From positions 1,908,775 to 1,972,774 of the forward strand of contig JAJEKV010000125.1 in assembly GCA_021234155.1 (NCBI GenBank): DNA of 64,000 nucleotides, written 5' to 3'. The notes beneath the pieces were generated by a model. It saw nothing but the letters and a program-made list of their open reading frames with translations. It made no database searches and was not told the origin of the DNA. How positions within the stretch are numbered: the first letter of the stretch is position 1; each line of letters starts with the position of its first letter. Source of the stretch: Isoetes taiwanensis. Its lineage: Eukaryota; Streptophyta; Lycopodiopsida; Isoetales; Isoetaceae. The position numbers were made by a program, and so were the translations under genes. Shown here piece by piece: positions 35,663 to 45,687 of this stretch.

Positions 35663-35909
35663 ATATGTTTAAAATGCAGTTTTGATTGATAAACAAATCA
35701 ATACTGAAAGAGTGCTGAGTATAAATAATAAACGAATCACATGGACTTCTGAGTTCAAATAATAAGCAATGACATCAGATTTTTGTGTTCAAATAATAAA
35801 CAATGACATGTCCTCTAAGAATTGACTTCATGAAAGGAGCATATTGAAATATCATGTTTTACCAACTGCCTTCATATCCTGAACTGAGGTTGCAGGTGAG
35901 CAATGAGTG

Positions 35910-36199
35910 CCCCCTTTGGTTTGGGTGCATATTCACACGGGGGGTTGACATAGGGCAGAGAAAGCCCCTTTAAAGTCGTATAATACATGTACAAAACCAA
36001 CATCATTTAGTGCATTGCCTCAAACCTTATAGTGTTTTGCTAACCTCGTTATACAATATACCAAAACTTGTACAAGCATACCCATAAACTAGGATTGCTA
36101 TCTACGATATAGATCGAGGAATAAAGAATAAATATGTCGATCCAACAACTCTCGATGCCCCAAGTCACGCCCATGTGAATATACACCCAAAACAAAGGG
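35910..36199. mobile_element. MITE-like element with inverted ends, copy 2
   Basis: Same termini as 31112-31401 (CCCCCTTTGGTTTGGGTGCA on the left), but the interior runs in the opposite sense and is more diverged. Right of both copies the flank reads GGGGATTTTAATTTAAAA, so the true repeat may extend about 60-70 bases beyond the inverted end. Confidence 0.65.
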
Positions 36200-36629
36200 T
36201 GTTCCAAGGGGATTTTAATTTAAAAGTGTTGAATGTAATGGATTGTGTTATCTTAAAACCCAAATCCACGTTTCCCTAATTGCCCCTTAAAAGGGGGCAA
36301 TAAAAAAATGTGTGGCACTCTGCTAGGCTGAATGACACAATATTTTATCAACACGCAAATCTAGATATAACATATGAACGTGCAACACTTGGTGGAACTG
36401 GATGGTACAATATTATCATGACACATGTGCAGTATTATCATGAACGCAAAATATTGTAGATGGTCTTAAAATAAAATGGCAGGATAAATTGGTTGTTATA
36501 TGTGGGTGTCTATTGACACAACATCGCCAGGTTGTTTAAGCTTCGAAATAGTAGCATTTATCTTAAAGCATGGCCCTAATTCACTTTAGTCGGGACAATT
36601 TTCCTACACACATCATCAGTACGACTTCT
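36200..36629. other. AT-rich interval without a gene
   Basis: Includes the shared flank of the MITE-like element. No coding frame or structured repeat seen. Confidence 0.3.
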
Positions 36630-36847
36630 AGGTTGCATCTTGATGTTAAGATGCATCTTGATGTTAAGGATGAGCTTCGGGGTTTTCTACTAGGATGACT
36701 TCTAGATTGCATCTTGATGTTAAGGATGAGCTTCGGGGTTTTCTCCGCCTCCCTTAGCACTCTTATTATGTAGTACCAAACTTAGTAGGTTTGCAACCAA
36801 ATATTTTGTAGTACCAAACTTAGTAGGTTTGCAACCAAACATTTTCT
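36630..36847. repeat. Two short direct repeats
   Basis: First, a unit containing GCATCTTGATGTTAAGGATG and CTTCGGGGTTTTCT occurs twice between about 36640 and 36745, with an extra partial copy. Second, a 39-base unit containing CCAAACTTAGTAGGTTTGCA occurs twice between about 36772 and 36847. Both look like slippage or local duplication. Confidence 0.75.
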
Positions 36848-37113
36848 AGGAAAACATAGAGTAGCCTCCTTTATCAGAGAAGAATAATTCTGTTAACAAA
36901 CTCATTTTGTCATCAAAGTAACACATCCATCTCAAGACATTTTGGCACAGTTAAAAGAACCATTTTTTTCACAAGTGCAGCTGCAAAAATTCCATAACCT
37001 GACGTACAAATAAAATGATCGAGCTTGTTTCCACAGACCTGTAAAACCCAACTGCTTCGTAAATGGATTGTACAGCACAGCTCCAGCAAGTCTGATCTGA
37101 TGGAATAAACCTG

Positions 37114-37857
37114 CTATGCCTTGCATATCAATTGTGATGGATTGCAGAGTCCTGGACATAAGTGAACAGGTTCTTCATTTATGCTTGAAAACATGGATAT
37201 CATCGTAGTCGCCCAGCATTCTTGCTTAGAACCTTCAAAGCCCTCTTTCTGCTTTGCTTGTAAGAGGAGAATATTGTCATTTTCTTTGCGAATTCGTTTC
37301 GCGGCCATTTGTGGTCTCAAATTATTAGAATCATTTGTGCCGGATCTATTATTATTGCTAACGCACAATTCTTCCTTGCCATAGCCAGCAGCTTCACAAG
37401 TAACTTGTACTTGCGCAGAGGCATCCCTTTGCCATTCAAGAAGACCTGCTTCATACATAAAAGCCAATCTTGACGCCATACCCCAACGGAGTACTCTAAG
37501 CTCCGGCGCCGCTTCTTTTTCTTTTAAATCTGCCTTCAGATTTAAGGAATAATTTCTAGAACTAACTCTGGATTCATTTAAACACACGGTTGAAGTTGAA
37601 TCTTTGACATAATCCAAATCTTTGACAGAATGCAGAGAATCCGGCAACGAAATGGCAGAGGCACGGTTGCACCTTTCAGAATCTCCCCTTTTACAGGCGG
37701 CCATGGCAGAAAAAGACTGCTGCATCTTTTTTGCGATTCCGTCACAATCCAAGTTGGAGAAGACATCGACAAGGGATCTTTTTCTGCAAGAAGAGGAATT
37801 ATTTCTGGTAGCTATCATCGCCGGAACAGGCCGGAAGAGCTCCTCCATAGCCGCCAT
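37114..37857 (-). CDS. Unrecognised minus-strand ORF, 247 residues
   Basis: Starts at ATG 37857 in a good context (GGCATGGCGG), reading MAAMEELFRPVPAMIATR. The frame is open 27 codons further upstream to 37938, but that start is poorer. It contains a Ser/Cys/Arg cluster (NNSSSCRKRSLVDVF), a central helical part with VLRWGMASRLAFMYEAGL, and a basic stretch (MAAKRIRKENDNILLLQAK). No signal peptide or membrane segment is seen. I recognise no family. Good composition over 240 residues in a repeat-rich window argues for a real, perhaps lineage-specific gene or exon. A second minus frame at 36932-37159 overlaps its end and could be a spliced continuation. Confidence 0.45.
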   Translation of the reverse strand: MAAMEELFRPVPAMIATRNNSSSCRKRSLVDVFSNLDCDGIAKKMQQSFSAMAACKRGDSERCNRASAISLPDSLHSVKDLDYVKDSTSTVCLNESRVSSRNYSLNLKADLKEKEAAPELRVLRWGMASRLAFMYEAGLLEWQRDASAQVQVTCEAAGYGKEELCVSNNNRSGTNDSNNLRPQMAAKRIRKENDNILLLQAKQKEGFEGSKQECWATTMISMFSSINEEPVHLCPGLCNPSQLICKA

Positions 37858-38155
37858 GCCTCCTCTGTGCCATTGCAGCAAATGGCGATGCCTTTTATTC
37901 CAGTCTTGTGCATTGTGGACCGTCCGATGGATCGACATCCGCCGTTGGATGTTTGTCGTTTAGATGGCCATATGCCATGTATTTGGTTTGGTTGCATGGC
38001 TTCATTTGATTCCCTTGGATTATATTTTTTGGAGAAGCATTTAATGGCCAACTCATGGACACATTTATTAGCCATTGACAAATATTATTTTGTGATTATT
38101 CAATTGCAGATGAATAGATCATGGGACTTTTTAAATTAGAGCTAGTAAATAGCTA

Positions 38156-38422
38156 TATAGTATGGGCTCAAGATAATTATACCCAGATTCGTATATCTCG
38201 GAGCAAAAAAAGTTGCCCCTTTGCCTGTCCCCTACGGAGCCCGTTTTCTTCATCCCGTTCTGCCATACTGATATCCGGGATACCACTTGGAATATCGTCC
38301 ATCAGGATCCCCACATACAAATCCCGACATCCGGGATCCCCAACTTGGTGATACCGGAGCATGAGATTACATGGTGGTATTCCCCAACCCAGGATCCACA
38401 AATGAATCCATCTCCAGGATCC
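38156..38422 (+). repeat. Dispersed ~270-bp repeat, copy 1
   Basis: Matches 61231-61512 in reverse complement over its whole length, with blocks such as GAGCCCGTTTTCTTCATCCC and AATCCCGACATCCGGGAT shared. The interior is rich in GGATCC/ATCCGGGAT-type short palindromes. The two ends are not obvious inverted repeats of each other, so the element class is unclear (MITE or SINE-like). Confidence 0.75.
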
Positions 38423-39200
38423 ATACTGCTAATGAGGTTGGAAGATTTTTTGTTTTGAATCTATGTTTTTTGGGTTTGAAGGGTTCTTCCTTGTCTACAA
38501 ATATGTTGAGCATGTATTATCCTCCTTCAAATGGATCATTCTTGTCGGACATAGTCCAAAGCATAATGAAACCATGTTAAGAACTACTTATTACTTACAG
38601 AGACCTGCTTTTTTTTTTTCTGTGAATCTGTGCCCCTATTTTGCTTGGCTTTTGATCAAGATATTTGTGTGGCGTATGTGATATTTAGAAGCTAGCTCTG
38701 TGGTGAAGTATGAAAACTTTTAATATGATTAAATGCTGCATGCTATGCTTGATCCCGTACTTCGTTTCTGTTGATATGGTGATGTTAATAGAATTGATTC
38801 AGAAAAGGATGGCCTTCTCATTTTGGATCTAGCGACTGCATGGGTTTTTATAGAAAAAAAAAAGCCATACCGTGTTTCTAATCGCCCGAATGCTGCAGCG
38901 GCAAGGATTAAGGCCTGTTTTTTTCTGTTAACATCTTCCTTTGGGCCAGACAAGCATCTGCAGATTTGGTAGTCGTCTTTCAGGTCATATTCATGCCGTT
39001 TTTATCTTGGGTTCTTGCATGGAGTGGGGACTAACACACTAGTTCTTTTCTTATGCTTGTTTTTTGAATTGGAAAGACAGATTGAAATAGGACATCGATC
39101 AAATATCACTGCACATTCCAGCATCACTGGATATACATTAAAGTTTAGCTAACAGGCTTATATCTTCGGAAAAGATAGAAAGCAGATATTGCTGCGGAAT
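38423..39200. other. Interval left of the copia element; possible host intron and exon edge
   Basis: AT-rich with no clear gene. The last 18 bases before the copia element (from about 39186, after AAAGCAG) may be the left piece of a host exon whose right piece is at 43711-43808. Confidence 0.3.
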
Positions 39201-39242
39201 TTGTTCTATTTATCAATTCAAGTTTCATTTTCCTTTCAATAG
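39201..39242 (+). repeat. 5' LTR remnant (42 bp) of the copia element
   Basis: TTGTTCTATTTATCAATTCA and the following bases to AATAG are identical to the last 42 bases of the 3' LTR. The other ~260 bases of the LTR are absent; the sequence left of 39201 is unrelated. No standard TGGTATCAGAGC primer site follows. TGGGCCCACGATT at about 39247 could be a different tRNA primer site. Confidence 0.8.
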
Positions 39243-39338
39243 GTTATGGGCCCACGATTCGCGGTCTGATTCTGCCTAAGCCGCATCTCTCTGTTCTTAT
39301 CTTTCTCTTCTTTATACTCTTTCCTCAATATGTTCACC

Positions 39339-42300
39339 ATGGCTGGTGCCCAGAACACACAAGCGGAATGGAGAATGATGGATCGTTTTGAAGGCAAGAA
39401 TTTCCACCTTTGGAAATGGAGAATCCAAATGATTCTTGAAGACAAGAATCTTTGGTCCTTGGTTAAACCTCTGAATCAAGAAGAGATTCGAGGAGATGGT
39501 GCTGTTGAACTTCTGTAGGAGGCAGAAGGGGATCCAGCAATGATTGGGGCGCGGGATCTCAAGGCCTGGCTCATTATCTGCAGCAGTCTAGGAGACAGTG
39601 CTGTAAAATTAGTGAAGGATGCTGCTACTGCCAGGGAAGCATCGTCTATCTTGCACAAACGATATGCTTCCAGCACAGCAGTCAACCGTATGTTGCTAAG
39701 AAAGAAACTCCATGATCTGGAGATGCATGATGGTGATAATGTGGATAAATATATCCGCATAATGAAGGATTTGCTGGACGATTTAACAGCCACTGGAACT
39801 GTCATTACAGAAGATGAAAAGGTGTGTGTGCTTCTAAATAGTTTGCCTGATTCTTATGGAAATTTGGTTACTTTTCTGGAAGGCAAGATTGAAGAGTTCA
39901 ACTTTGAAGCCACCATTGATCGGATTCGACTTGAGGCAATGCGCAAGGGCACAAGCTCACTTGGTGCTAAAGAAGAATCCTTACAGTATGCTAATGCCAG
40001 GCGCAATTCTAATGCCAAGTGCAATTCCTTCAATATCCGACGTCCCAGACCTGATAAAAGCACAATTCAGTGCTATTGCTGCCAGAAGCTTGGCCACTAT
40101 GCCAACGAATGTGATACCACCATCACTGCTCCCTTGCTTCCTACTCCTACTGCTTCCAATCCTGCTCCCAAGTCTCAACCTCAAGGAGAGGAGCACAGCA
40201 ATTTGACCATTGATGACACTGAGCTTGAGATCATTGAATTCCTTTTTTCATCCTTTTCCAATCATGATTCCACATTTGATCTTAAGCAGTGGTATCTAGA
40301 TTCTGGTGCCACATCACACATGACACCCAAGAGAGATTTCTTCATAAGATACCAACCACTCACTGCTCCGCGCACAGTCAGATCGGGAGATGACTCTCCA
40401 TTGCAAGGGATTGGTATTGGCACAATTGCTTTTCTTCTTCCAAATGGTTTTACCAAATATGTACGGAATGTTTTGCATGTTCCTCAACTGACCAAGAATC
40501 TGCTTTCTATCAGTAGGATTACAGATGCAGGCTACAAATTCAGCTTCCAGAAGCAAACGTGTCAGATTCTTGATACCAACGGAAGCTGTCTACTTCTTGG
40601 CCACCATTGTGGGAATCTTTATCAGCCCCAATGAGAGGAATCTGCCAACACTTGCACATCAGATGATTCTCATTGCATAGCACACGATTCTCATTCTCTT
40701 TGGCATCAACGACTTGGACACTTGAGTCCCTCCCATCTGCACCATCTCACAAAAATAGGACATATTCGTCATGTCTCCTCCTCTGCCAGACCTTGCAATG
40801 CCTGTCTCCAATGCAAGGTAACTCGAGCCACTTTTCTTTCCTCTTCTAGTCATGCATCTCGATGCCTTGAACAGATCCATGCAGATTTGATTGGCCATGT
40901 TCGATACCCAACCTTTGGGGGTGCCAAATATATCTTGGTAATTTTAGATGACTTTTCTCGTAAGCTTTTTACTTACCTCCTCAAAGCTAATAGTGATATG
41001 TTTGCCCACTTTACCATCTTCAAAAATCGCTCTGAAAAGGTTACTGCTTCCTCTCTTGTCACCCTACGCACAGATAATGGAGGAGAGTTTACATCCCATC
41101 TATTCCAACAGCTTTGTCATCATCATGGCATTCGTCATGAATTGTCATCACCTTACTGCCCTGAGCAAAATGGAAGAATTGAAAGGGCCAACCGTACCCT
41201 GCTGGAAATGGCCAGGACACTTTTGTTATCCATGAATATCCCTCACAAATTCTGGGGAGAGGCCATCACTACTGCTACCTATCTCATAAATCGTCTTCCC
41301 CACAGTGCCCTTAGTCAAGCAATACCTGAAGAACAGTGGACAGGCAGGAAAATCTCCCATGACCACCTCTGTGTATTTGGCTTCAAAGCATTTGTGCACA
41401 ACCGTTCCTCTTCTAAGATGGCACCCAAAGGTCTTCCTTGCATGTTCATCGGCTATAGCCTTGTTTACAAAGCATACCGCTTCTTTGATTTGACTTCACA
41501 ACAGCTTGTGATCAGTCCTAATGCCGCCTTCAATGAATTTGAGCCTTGTCACATTGAACCCCTTTCCCCCACTCATACTCTTATTGAAATTCTCCCTGAG
41601 TCTACCCCTGCACACACTGCACCCATTCTAGAATTTGCTCCAGAAGCACCAATCCCAGATGCTCCCCCAATCCCTCTGCCTCTCAATTCCCCTTCCAGTG
41701 ATCTCTCATGCTCTCAGGCCCCTGTGCTCAATCGTCCAAGTCGCCAACGCAGACCTCCAGCTTGGACTGCTGACTATGCAATGATGAGTACTGATCATGT
41801 GCAGGAACCCAGCAGTTTCACTGATGCAATGAACAGTCTCTACAAGGCAGAATGGCTCAAGGCCATGCAGGTAGAGTTAGATTCAATCACTGCAAACAAC
41901 ACATGGACAGTTGTTCCTCGTCCTTCACACATGCCTATTGTCGGCAGCCGCTGGGTATACAAGATCAAGTACTCTAGTGAAGGCACAATTGACCGCTTCA
42001 AAGCTCGTTTTGTGGCCAAGGGTTTTAGTCAAGTTGAAGGCATTGATTTCAATGAGACATATGCACCAGTTACACGCTTGACATCCATTCGCGCCCTGCT
42101 TGCTTATGCCAATGTCCATGGTTTCCAAATTCATCAAAAGGACGTCCAGAATGCCTTCCTCCATGGCACTCTTGAAGAAAAGGTATACATCGGCCCACCT
42201 GAAGGTTTCTCTTTTGCTCCTAATTCGGCATGCAGGTTACACAAAGCCCTCTATGGCTTAAGGCAAGCATCGAGATCTTGGTATCAAACCCTGCGTGCTG

Positions 42301-43337
42301 CTCTTCAAGACCTTAGTTTTTTTGTCTGCCCCGCTGATAACAGTCTCTATTTCCAGCTCCATCCACATCCCATCTTCCTTGACGTTTATGTGGATGACCT
42401 TCTCATTCTTGCTCACCCTCAAGCAGACCTTCCAGCTCTCAAAGCTCATCTATCCTCTCAATTTTCCATGAAAGACCTTGGTCCAGCTCATTACTTTCTT
42501 GGAATACAACTCAAATATGACCCTGTTGCACGTACACTCTTTCTTCACCAACACAAGTATTTGCAAGACATTCTTCAACGACATCTTCTTCTCCATTGTA
42601 ATCCAACCAGTACCCCTTTGGATCCCAATTGCCAGCTTCTTGCATCTGATGATCCTTGCTCTCATGATCCAATACCTTCAAGACCATTATCGCTCTATCA
42701 TTGGCTCCCTCAACTTTGCTGTTCAAGCCACACGTCTTGATCTTGCTTTTCCAATTTGCAAGCTGAGTCAATTTCTGAACTCTCCCAAACAATCCCACTG
42801 CATTTCCGTCAAAAGAACCTTGCGTTATGTAGCTGGAACACTTAAACATGGCCTGTTGTATCAGTCCAGTGGGGTAGCTCTCTTGCAGGTTACTGTGATG
42901 CCGATTGTGCTGGAGATTCTCATGACCGCAAGTCTGTTCCTGGGTATGTTTTCACCATTGCAGGGACTGCCATCAGTTGGGCCAGCTCCAAACAACAATG
43001 CACTGCCTTATCAACAACAGAAGCTGAGTATATCAGTCTAGCACATGCTACCAGAGAAGCCATCTGGCTCTGCTGCCTTGTCCAGAGCCTCCACCTTCAG
43101 ATTCCTCATAAAATTCCTATTCACAATGATAACCAAGGCGCCATAGCAGTTTCCCATAATCCTGTGCATCACAAACGCCTCAAGCATATTGATCTTCGCT
43201 ATCATTTTCTTCGAGACCACGTCACCATCCAAACCATTTCTCTGCTCTATTGCCCTTCAGAGTCCGTGCCTGCCGACATGCTCACAAAGCACTTCCTTCT
43301 CCAAAATTGCTCACCTTCACCAAACAAATTGGTCTGA
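39339..43337 (+). pseudogene. copia gag-pol polyprotein (2 nonsense, 2 frameshifts)
   Basis: Start chosen at ACCATGG (39339); 39330 is an in-frame alternative. In order: Gag with FEGKNFHLWKWRIQMIL, an intact CCHC knuckle (CYCCQKLGHYANEC, ~40071), the protease DSGATSH (~40300), integrase with an HHCC-type zinc segment (SLWHQRLGHL ... CNACLQC) and core DDFSR / TDNGGEF / PEQNGRIERAN, RT with KDVQNAFLHGTLEE and VYVDDLLI, and RNase H with GYCDADCAGDSHDRKS and STTEAEYIS. TAG at 39516 and TGA at 40632 look like C-to-T changes of CAG and CGA. Frameshifts near 42675 and 42880 precede and split the RNase H. Inactive but young. Confidence 0.9.
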
Positions 43338-43408
43338 TTCCACCAGCTAGCCTCTGAGCGGGGGCTGTCATTCCATCCAGAGTCAAGCTGATCTGCTCTG
43401 AGTGGGGG

Positions 43409-43710
43409 TGTTGAGATACATATCAGAGACAAATGGACAATATTACACATCAGCACAACAAACACATCATGAGTTTACTCGTCCTCTAACTGAAGATCTA
43501 AAATTAGAGATACCCGTTGAAGAACAACTATAAAAAGAAAGGAGGTCTACTGCGACAATTATCCAGAGTTCTATCCCGCCTTCTTCTTTCACGTCTACTT
43601 TCTTGTCTACCTTCTCGTTTATCTTCTGTTCCTCTTGAGTTGGCTTGAATCAAGCCACACTGTTGTACTTGTTCTATTTATCAATTCAAGTTTCATTTTC
43701 CTTTCAATAG
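43409..43710 (+). repeat. 3' LTR of the copia element
   Basis: Begins TGTTGAGATACATATCAG after the purine tract and ends CAATAG. It contains the TATA-like CTATAAAAAG at about 43528 and a pyrimidine-rich region downstream. It matches the LTR that starts at 63784 closely. The exact last base is ambiguous, because CAATAG is shared by both LTR ends. Confidence 0.85.
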
Positions 43711-43808
43711 AATTTGCAAAAACTAGCACTGTGATGAAGGAAATGATTACTGCACCAGAGTATGAATCGCAAAAACGTTTGAAAACCGAACATCCTTCTG
43801 TCCAGTGA
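43711..43808 (+). CDS. Probable last exon of a host gene, split by the copia insertion
   Basis: Right of the LTR the frame EFAKTSTVMKEMITAPEYES continues with QKRLKTEHPSVQ and stops at TGA 43806-43808. Joining the left flank across the duplicated GAATTTG gives a short open start (DIAAEFAK) preceded by an AAAGCAG acceptor-like site at about 39185. The charged composition looks like a genuine protein C-terminus. I do not recognise the protein, and the upstream exons are outside or unrecognised. Confidence 0.35.
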
Positions 43809-44069
43809 ACCTTTTCTTCGCCCTTTTTGCTTCAAGAGAAATACCGCTGGAAGATGTTGAAATATTGCCTACATGGCATATCCAGGTGGCACTGCATGCA
43901 CACCTCATCGATCCAGCCCAAGAGCCACAATCGTGACTCTTGGATATGGGTTGCGTCTGTGTCAGTTCATGCCTCTTTGAGGCTTATATATGTGTGCTAC
44001 GGTGAGGGCTATTCTCACCAATTCAATCCATTTGTTCTATCTATCTCTGATGTGTTCATAAATTCAATA

Positions 44070-44081
44070 TGGTATCAGAGC
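44070..44081 (+). promoter_or_regulatory. Primer binding site of the 988-bp LTR element
   Basis: TGGTATCAGAGC, complementary to the 3' end of the plant initiator Met tRNA, lies directly after the left LTR. This is the standard copia primer site. Confidence 0.92.
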
Positions 44082-44274
44082 CTTCGGGCTAATTTGCGGC
44101 AACGATCCAAGGCCTGGCAGCAAGGAATAAGATTTGAAATTTAGGGATTCAGTGGGAGCAACGTTTTGGTGTTCTTCCTCAAAACCAAGCATCCTTTTAG
44201 GGAAAATCGAAATGGATTATGGGTAGATTAGCATTTATGATACATTATCTTTTAATCTATTAAGCATTAAGGAC

Positions 44275-44493
44275 TTGAAACCTCAAGATGTCATCCAAGC
44301 TCTTCTCAAAGAGGATGCAAAGCAAAAGACAGAGGAACCTGCAACAGCCTTTGTGGCACAATCAAAGGATAGAAGAGAAAGAACCTGTTACTATTGCAAG
44401 AAACCAGGTGATCTCATTGCTATGTGTAGAGAAAGGAAGAAGAAAGAAGAGGAAAATCATGCTGACGCCAAGAACAATAGCAGATTGTTTTAA
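44275..44493 (+). pseudogene. Gag remnant with altered zinc knuckle
   Basis: An open frame of about 72 codons without an ATG: LKPQDVIQALLKEDAKQK, then CYYCKKPGDLIAMCRE and a Lys/Glu-rich tail. It matches the C-terminal part of copia Gag. The CX2CX4HX4C knuckle has Asp where His should be, so zinc binding is probably lost. It is the only coding trace in the element. Confidence 0.75.
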
Positions 44494-44842
44494 GCTGAGT
44501 GGGAGTTCTAAGTGCTTAGTGGTTCTTAGTGCTTAGTGTGCTGATTTAGTATTGTTTTTAATATTTCTATGTAGAATTTTTTAGTTTCAAGGAGTGCATT
44601 AGTGCAGTGGGAGTGTTGAAATATTGCCTACATGGCATATCCAGGTGACGCTGCATGCACACCTCATCGATCCAGCCCAAGAGCCACAATCATGACTCTT
44701 GGATATGGGTTGCGTCTGTGTCAGTTCATGCCTCTTTGAGGCTTATATATGTGTGCTACGGTGAGGGCTATTCTCACCAATTCAATCCATATCTATCTCT
44801 GCTCAATCCATATCTATCTCTGCTGTGTTCATAAATTCAACA

Positions 44843-45143
44843 GAAGATTTATAGTTTGATGAGTAGAAACGAGCAAGGCAATGAGCAAAAGAAAGATCAG
44901 CAATGCAAGGACTTGAAGAAGAGCTGAAAGAAGATCTAAGGCAGTTGTTCATTTTTTGGGGGGAGATTTTGTTGCTTGCTCTGCGTCTGTGTAGCCTCCC
45001 ATTTCAGCAGCGCCCAAATGCAACATTTTGGTGAGTGATCTCTCCCTCTAAGCAACGAAACGCCTTTTCTTATGCTTTTAAACGAATTACACAGCCCAGA
45101 ATTGCCATAGCCAGTTTCTCCATATAACAGAGGGGGCAAAATT
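44843..45143. other. Intergenic sequence between convergent host gene ends
   Basis: Lies between the plus-strand exon ending at 43808 (interrupted by the 988-bp element) and the minus-strand exon ending at 45144. Probably 3' untranslated sequence of one or both. No repeats seen. Confidence 0.3.
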
Positions 45144-45398
45144 CTACATTATGAAATCTGGAGCTTGTCTTTGATTCTTACCCTCCACCATGACTTTTTG
45201 CAGCAAATCCGGCCCCAGACGTCTATACATTTGCTTTAGGATTTTTTTCTTCACAAAGACCCCTTCTGTCGTCTTAGGAGCGGGTAACTTTTCAGCGTAG
45301 ATGGCAACATGAAGGCGCAAGCCATAGCCATGACCTGCAACCATATTCATGATGATGATTCTTGCCTTGGAGTTGGCCCTTGGAGTCAACCCAACGCT
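45144..45398 (-). CDS. Probable last exon of a minus-strand host gene
   Basis: Minus-strand reading VGLTPRANSKARIIIMNMVA, GHGYGLRLHVAIYAEKLPAP, KKKILKQMYRRLGPDLLQKV, ending APDFIM at a stop at 45144. It is preceded by a TTGCTTATAAG acceptor-like site near 45399, so it is entered by splicing. Composition is protein-like and basic. I do not recognise the family. The LTR element inserted about 28 bases upstream of the exon, in the putative intron, 15.3 kb now separating it from the upstream side at 60743. Confidence 0.45.
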   Translation of the reverse strand, partial: SVGLTPRANSKARIIIMNMVAGHGYGLRLHVAIYAEKLPAPKTTEGVFVKKKILKQMYRRLGPDLLQKVMVEGKNQRQAPDFIM

Positions 45399-45426
45399 TA
45401 TAAGCAAAAGAAGACAAATGCAATAA

Positions 45427-45629
45427 TGTGAAGTTTAGGAATGATCAGAGAACTACAATGCAATATAGTATTGAACAAAGGAAAAATTGGTGGGACAAGC
45501 TCCACACCTAGCTTGATATATAAAGACAGATGCGACTCTACATGAATGGACACGACTCCTTATGTCGATTGCCATGTCATATGATGACATAGCCTATATG
45601 ATGAGGTGGAGGGTTGCAAATATTCGACA
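45427..45629 (-). repeat. 3' LTR of the minus-strand LTR element
   Basis: 203 bp, TG...CA in both senses (plus: TGTGAAG ... TTCGACA). The adjacent internal sequence is CCTCCCTCAAACC, a polypurine tract on the element's strand. Confidence 0.88.
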
Positions 45630-45687
45630 TCCTCCCTCAAACCTACACCTCTGAATAAACCAAAATCATCATGGCCAGGTTGATAAG

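Larger units (their letters stand above)
39201..43710 (+). mobile_element. Ty1/copia LTR retrotransposon, nearly complete, 5' LTR almost absent
   Basis: Order: a 42-bp remnant of the 5' LTR (39201-39242), leader, gag-protease-integrase-RT-RNase H (39339-43337), a purine-rich tract (GAGTGGGGG just before 43409) and a 302-bp 3' LTR (43409-43710). Integrase before RT defines copia. GAATTTG occurs at both outer edges (39197-39203 and 43710-43716), consistent with a target duplication. Two in-frame stops and two frameshifts inactivate it. A truncated relative lies at 62864-64000. Confidence 0.9.
43855..44842 (+). mobile_element. 988-bp non-autonomous LTR retrotransposon (TRIM/SMART-like)
   Basis: Two LTRs (43855-44069, 215 bp; 44614-44842, 229 bp) start TGTTGAAATATTGCC. 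The right one ends CA and the left one TA. GAAGA flanks both sides (43850-43854 and 44843-44847), the 5-bp target duplication. The internal 544 bp has a primer site directly after the left LTR, a purine tract (GCAGTGGGAG) before the right LTR, and a gag remnant. The LTRs are nearly identical except for a short duplication (CCATATCTATCTCTG) in the right one. No pol, so it needs another element's machinery. Confidence 0.93.

Noticed and set aside
39243-39270. Standard initiator-Met primer site after the copia 5' LTR remnant
   Set aside because: TGGTATCAGAGC is absent here. TGGGCCCACGATT is only a weak candidate for another tRNA, so no site was annotated.
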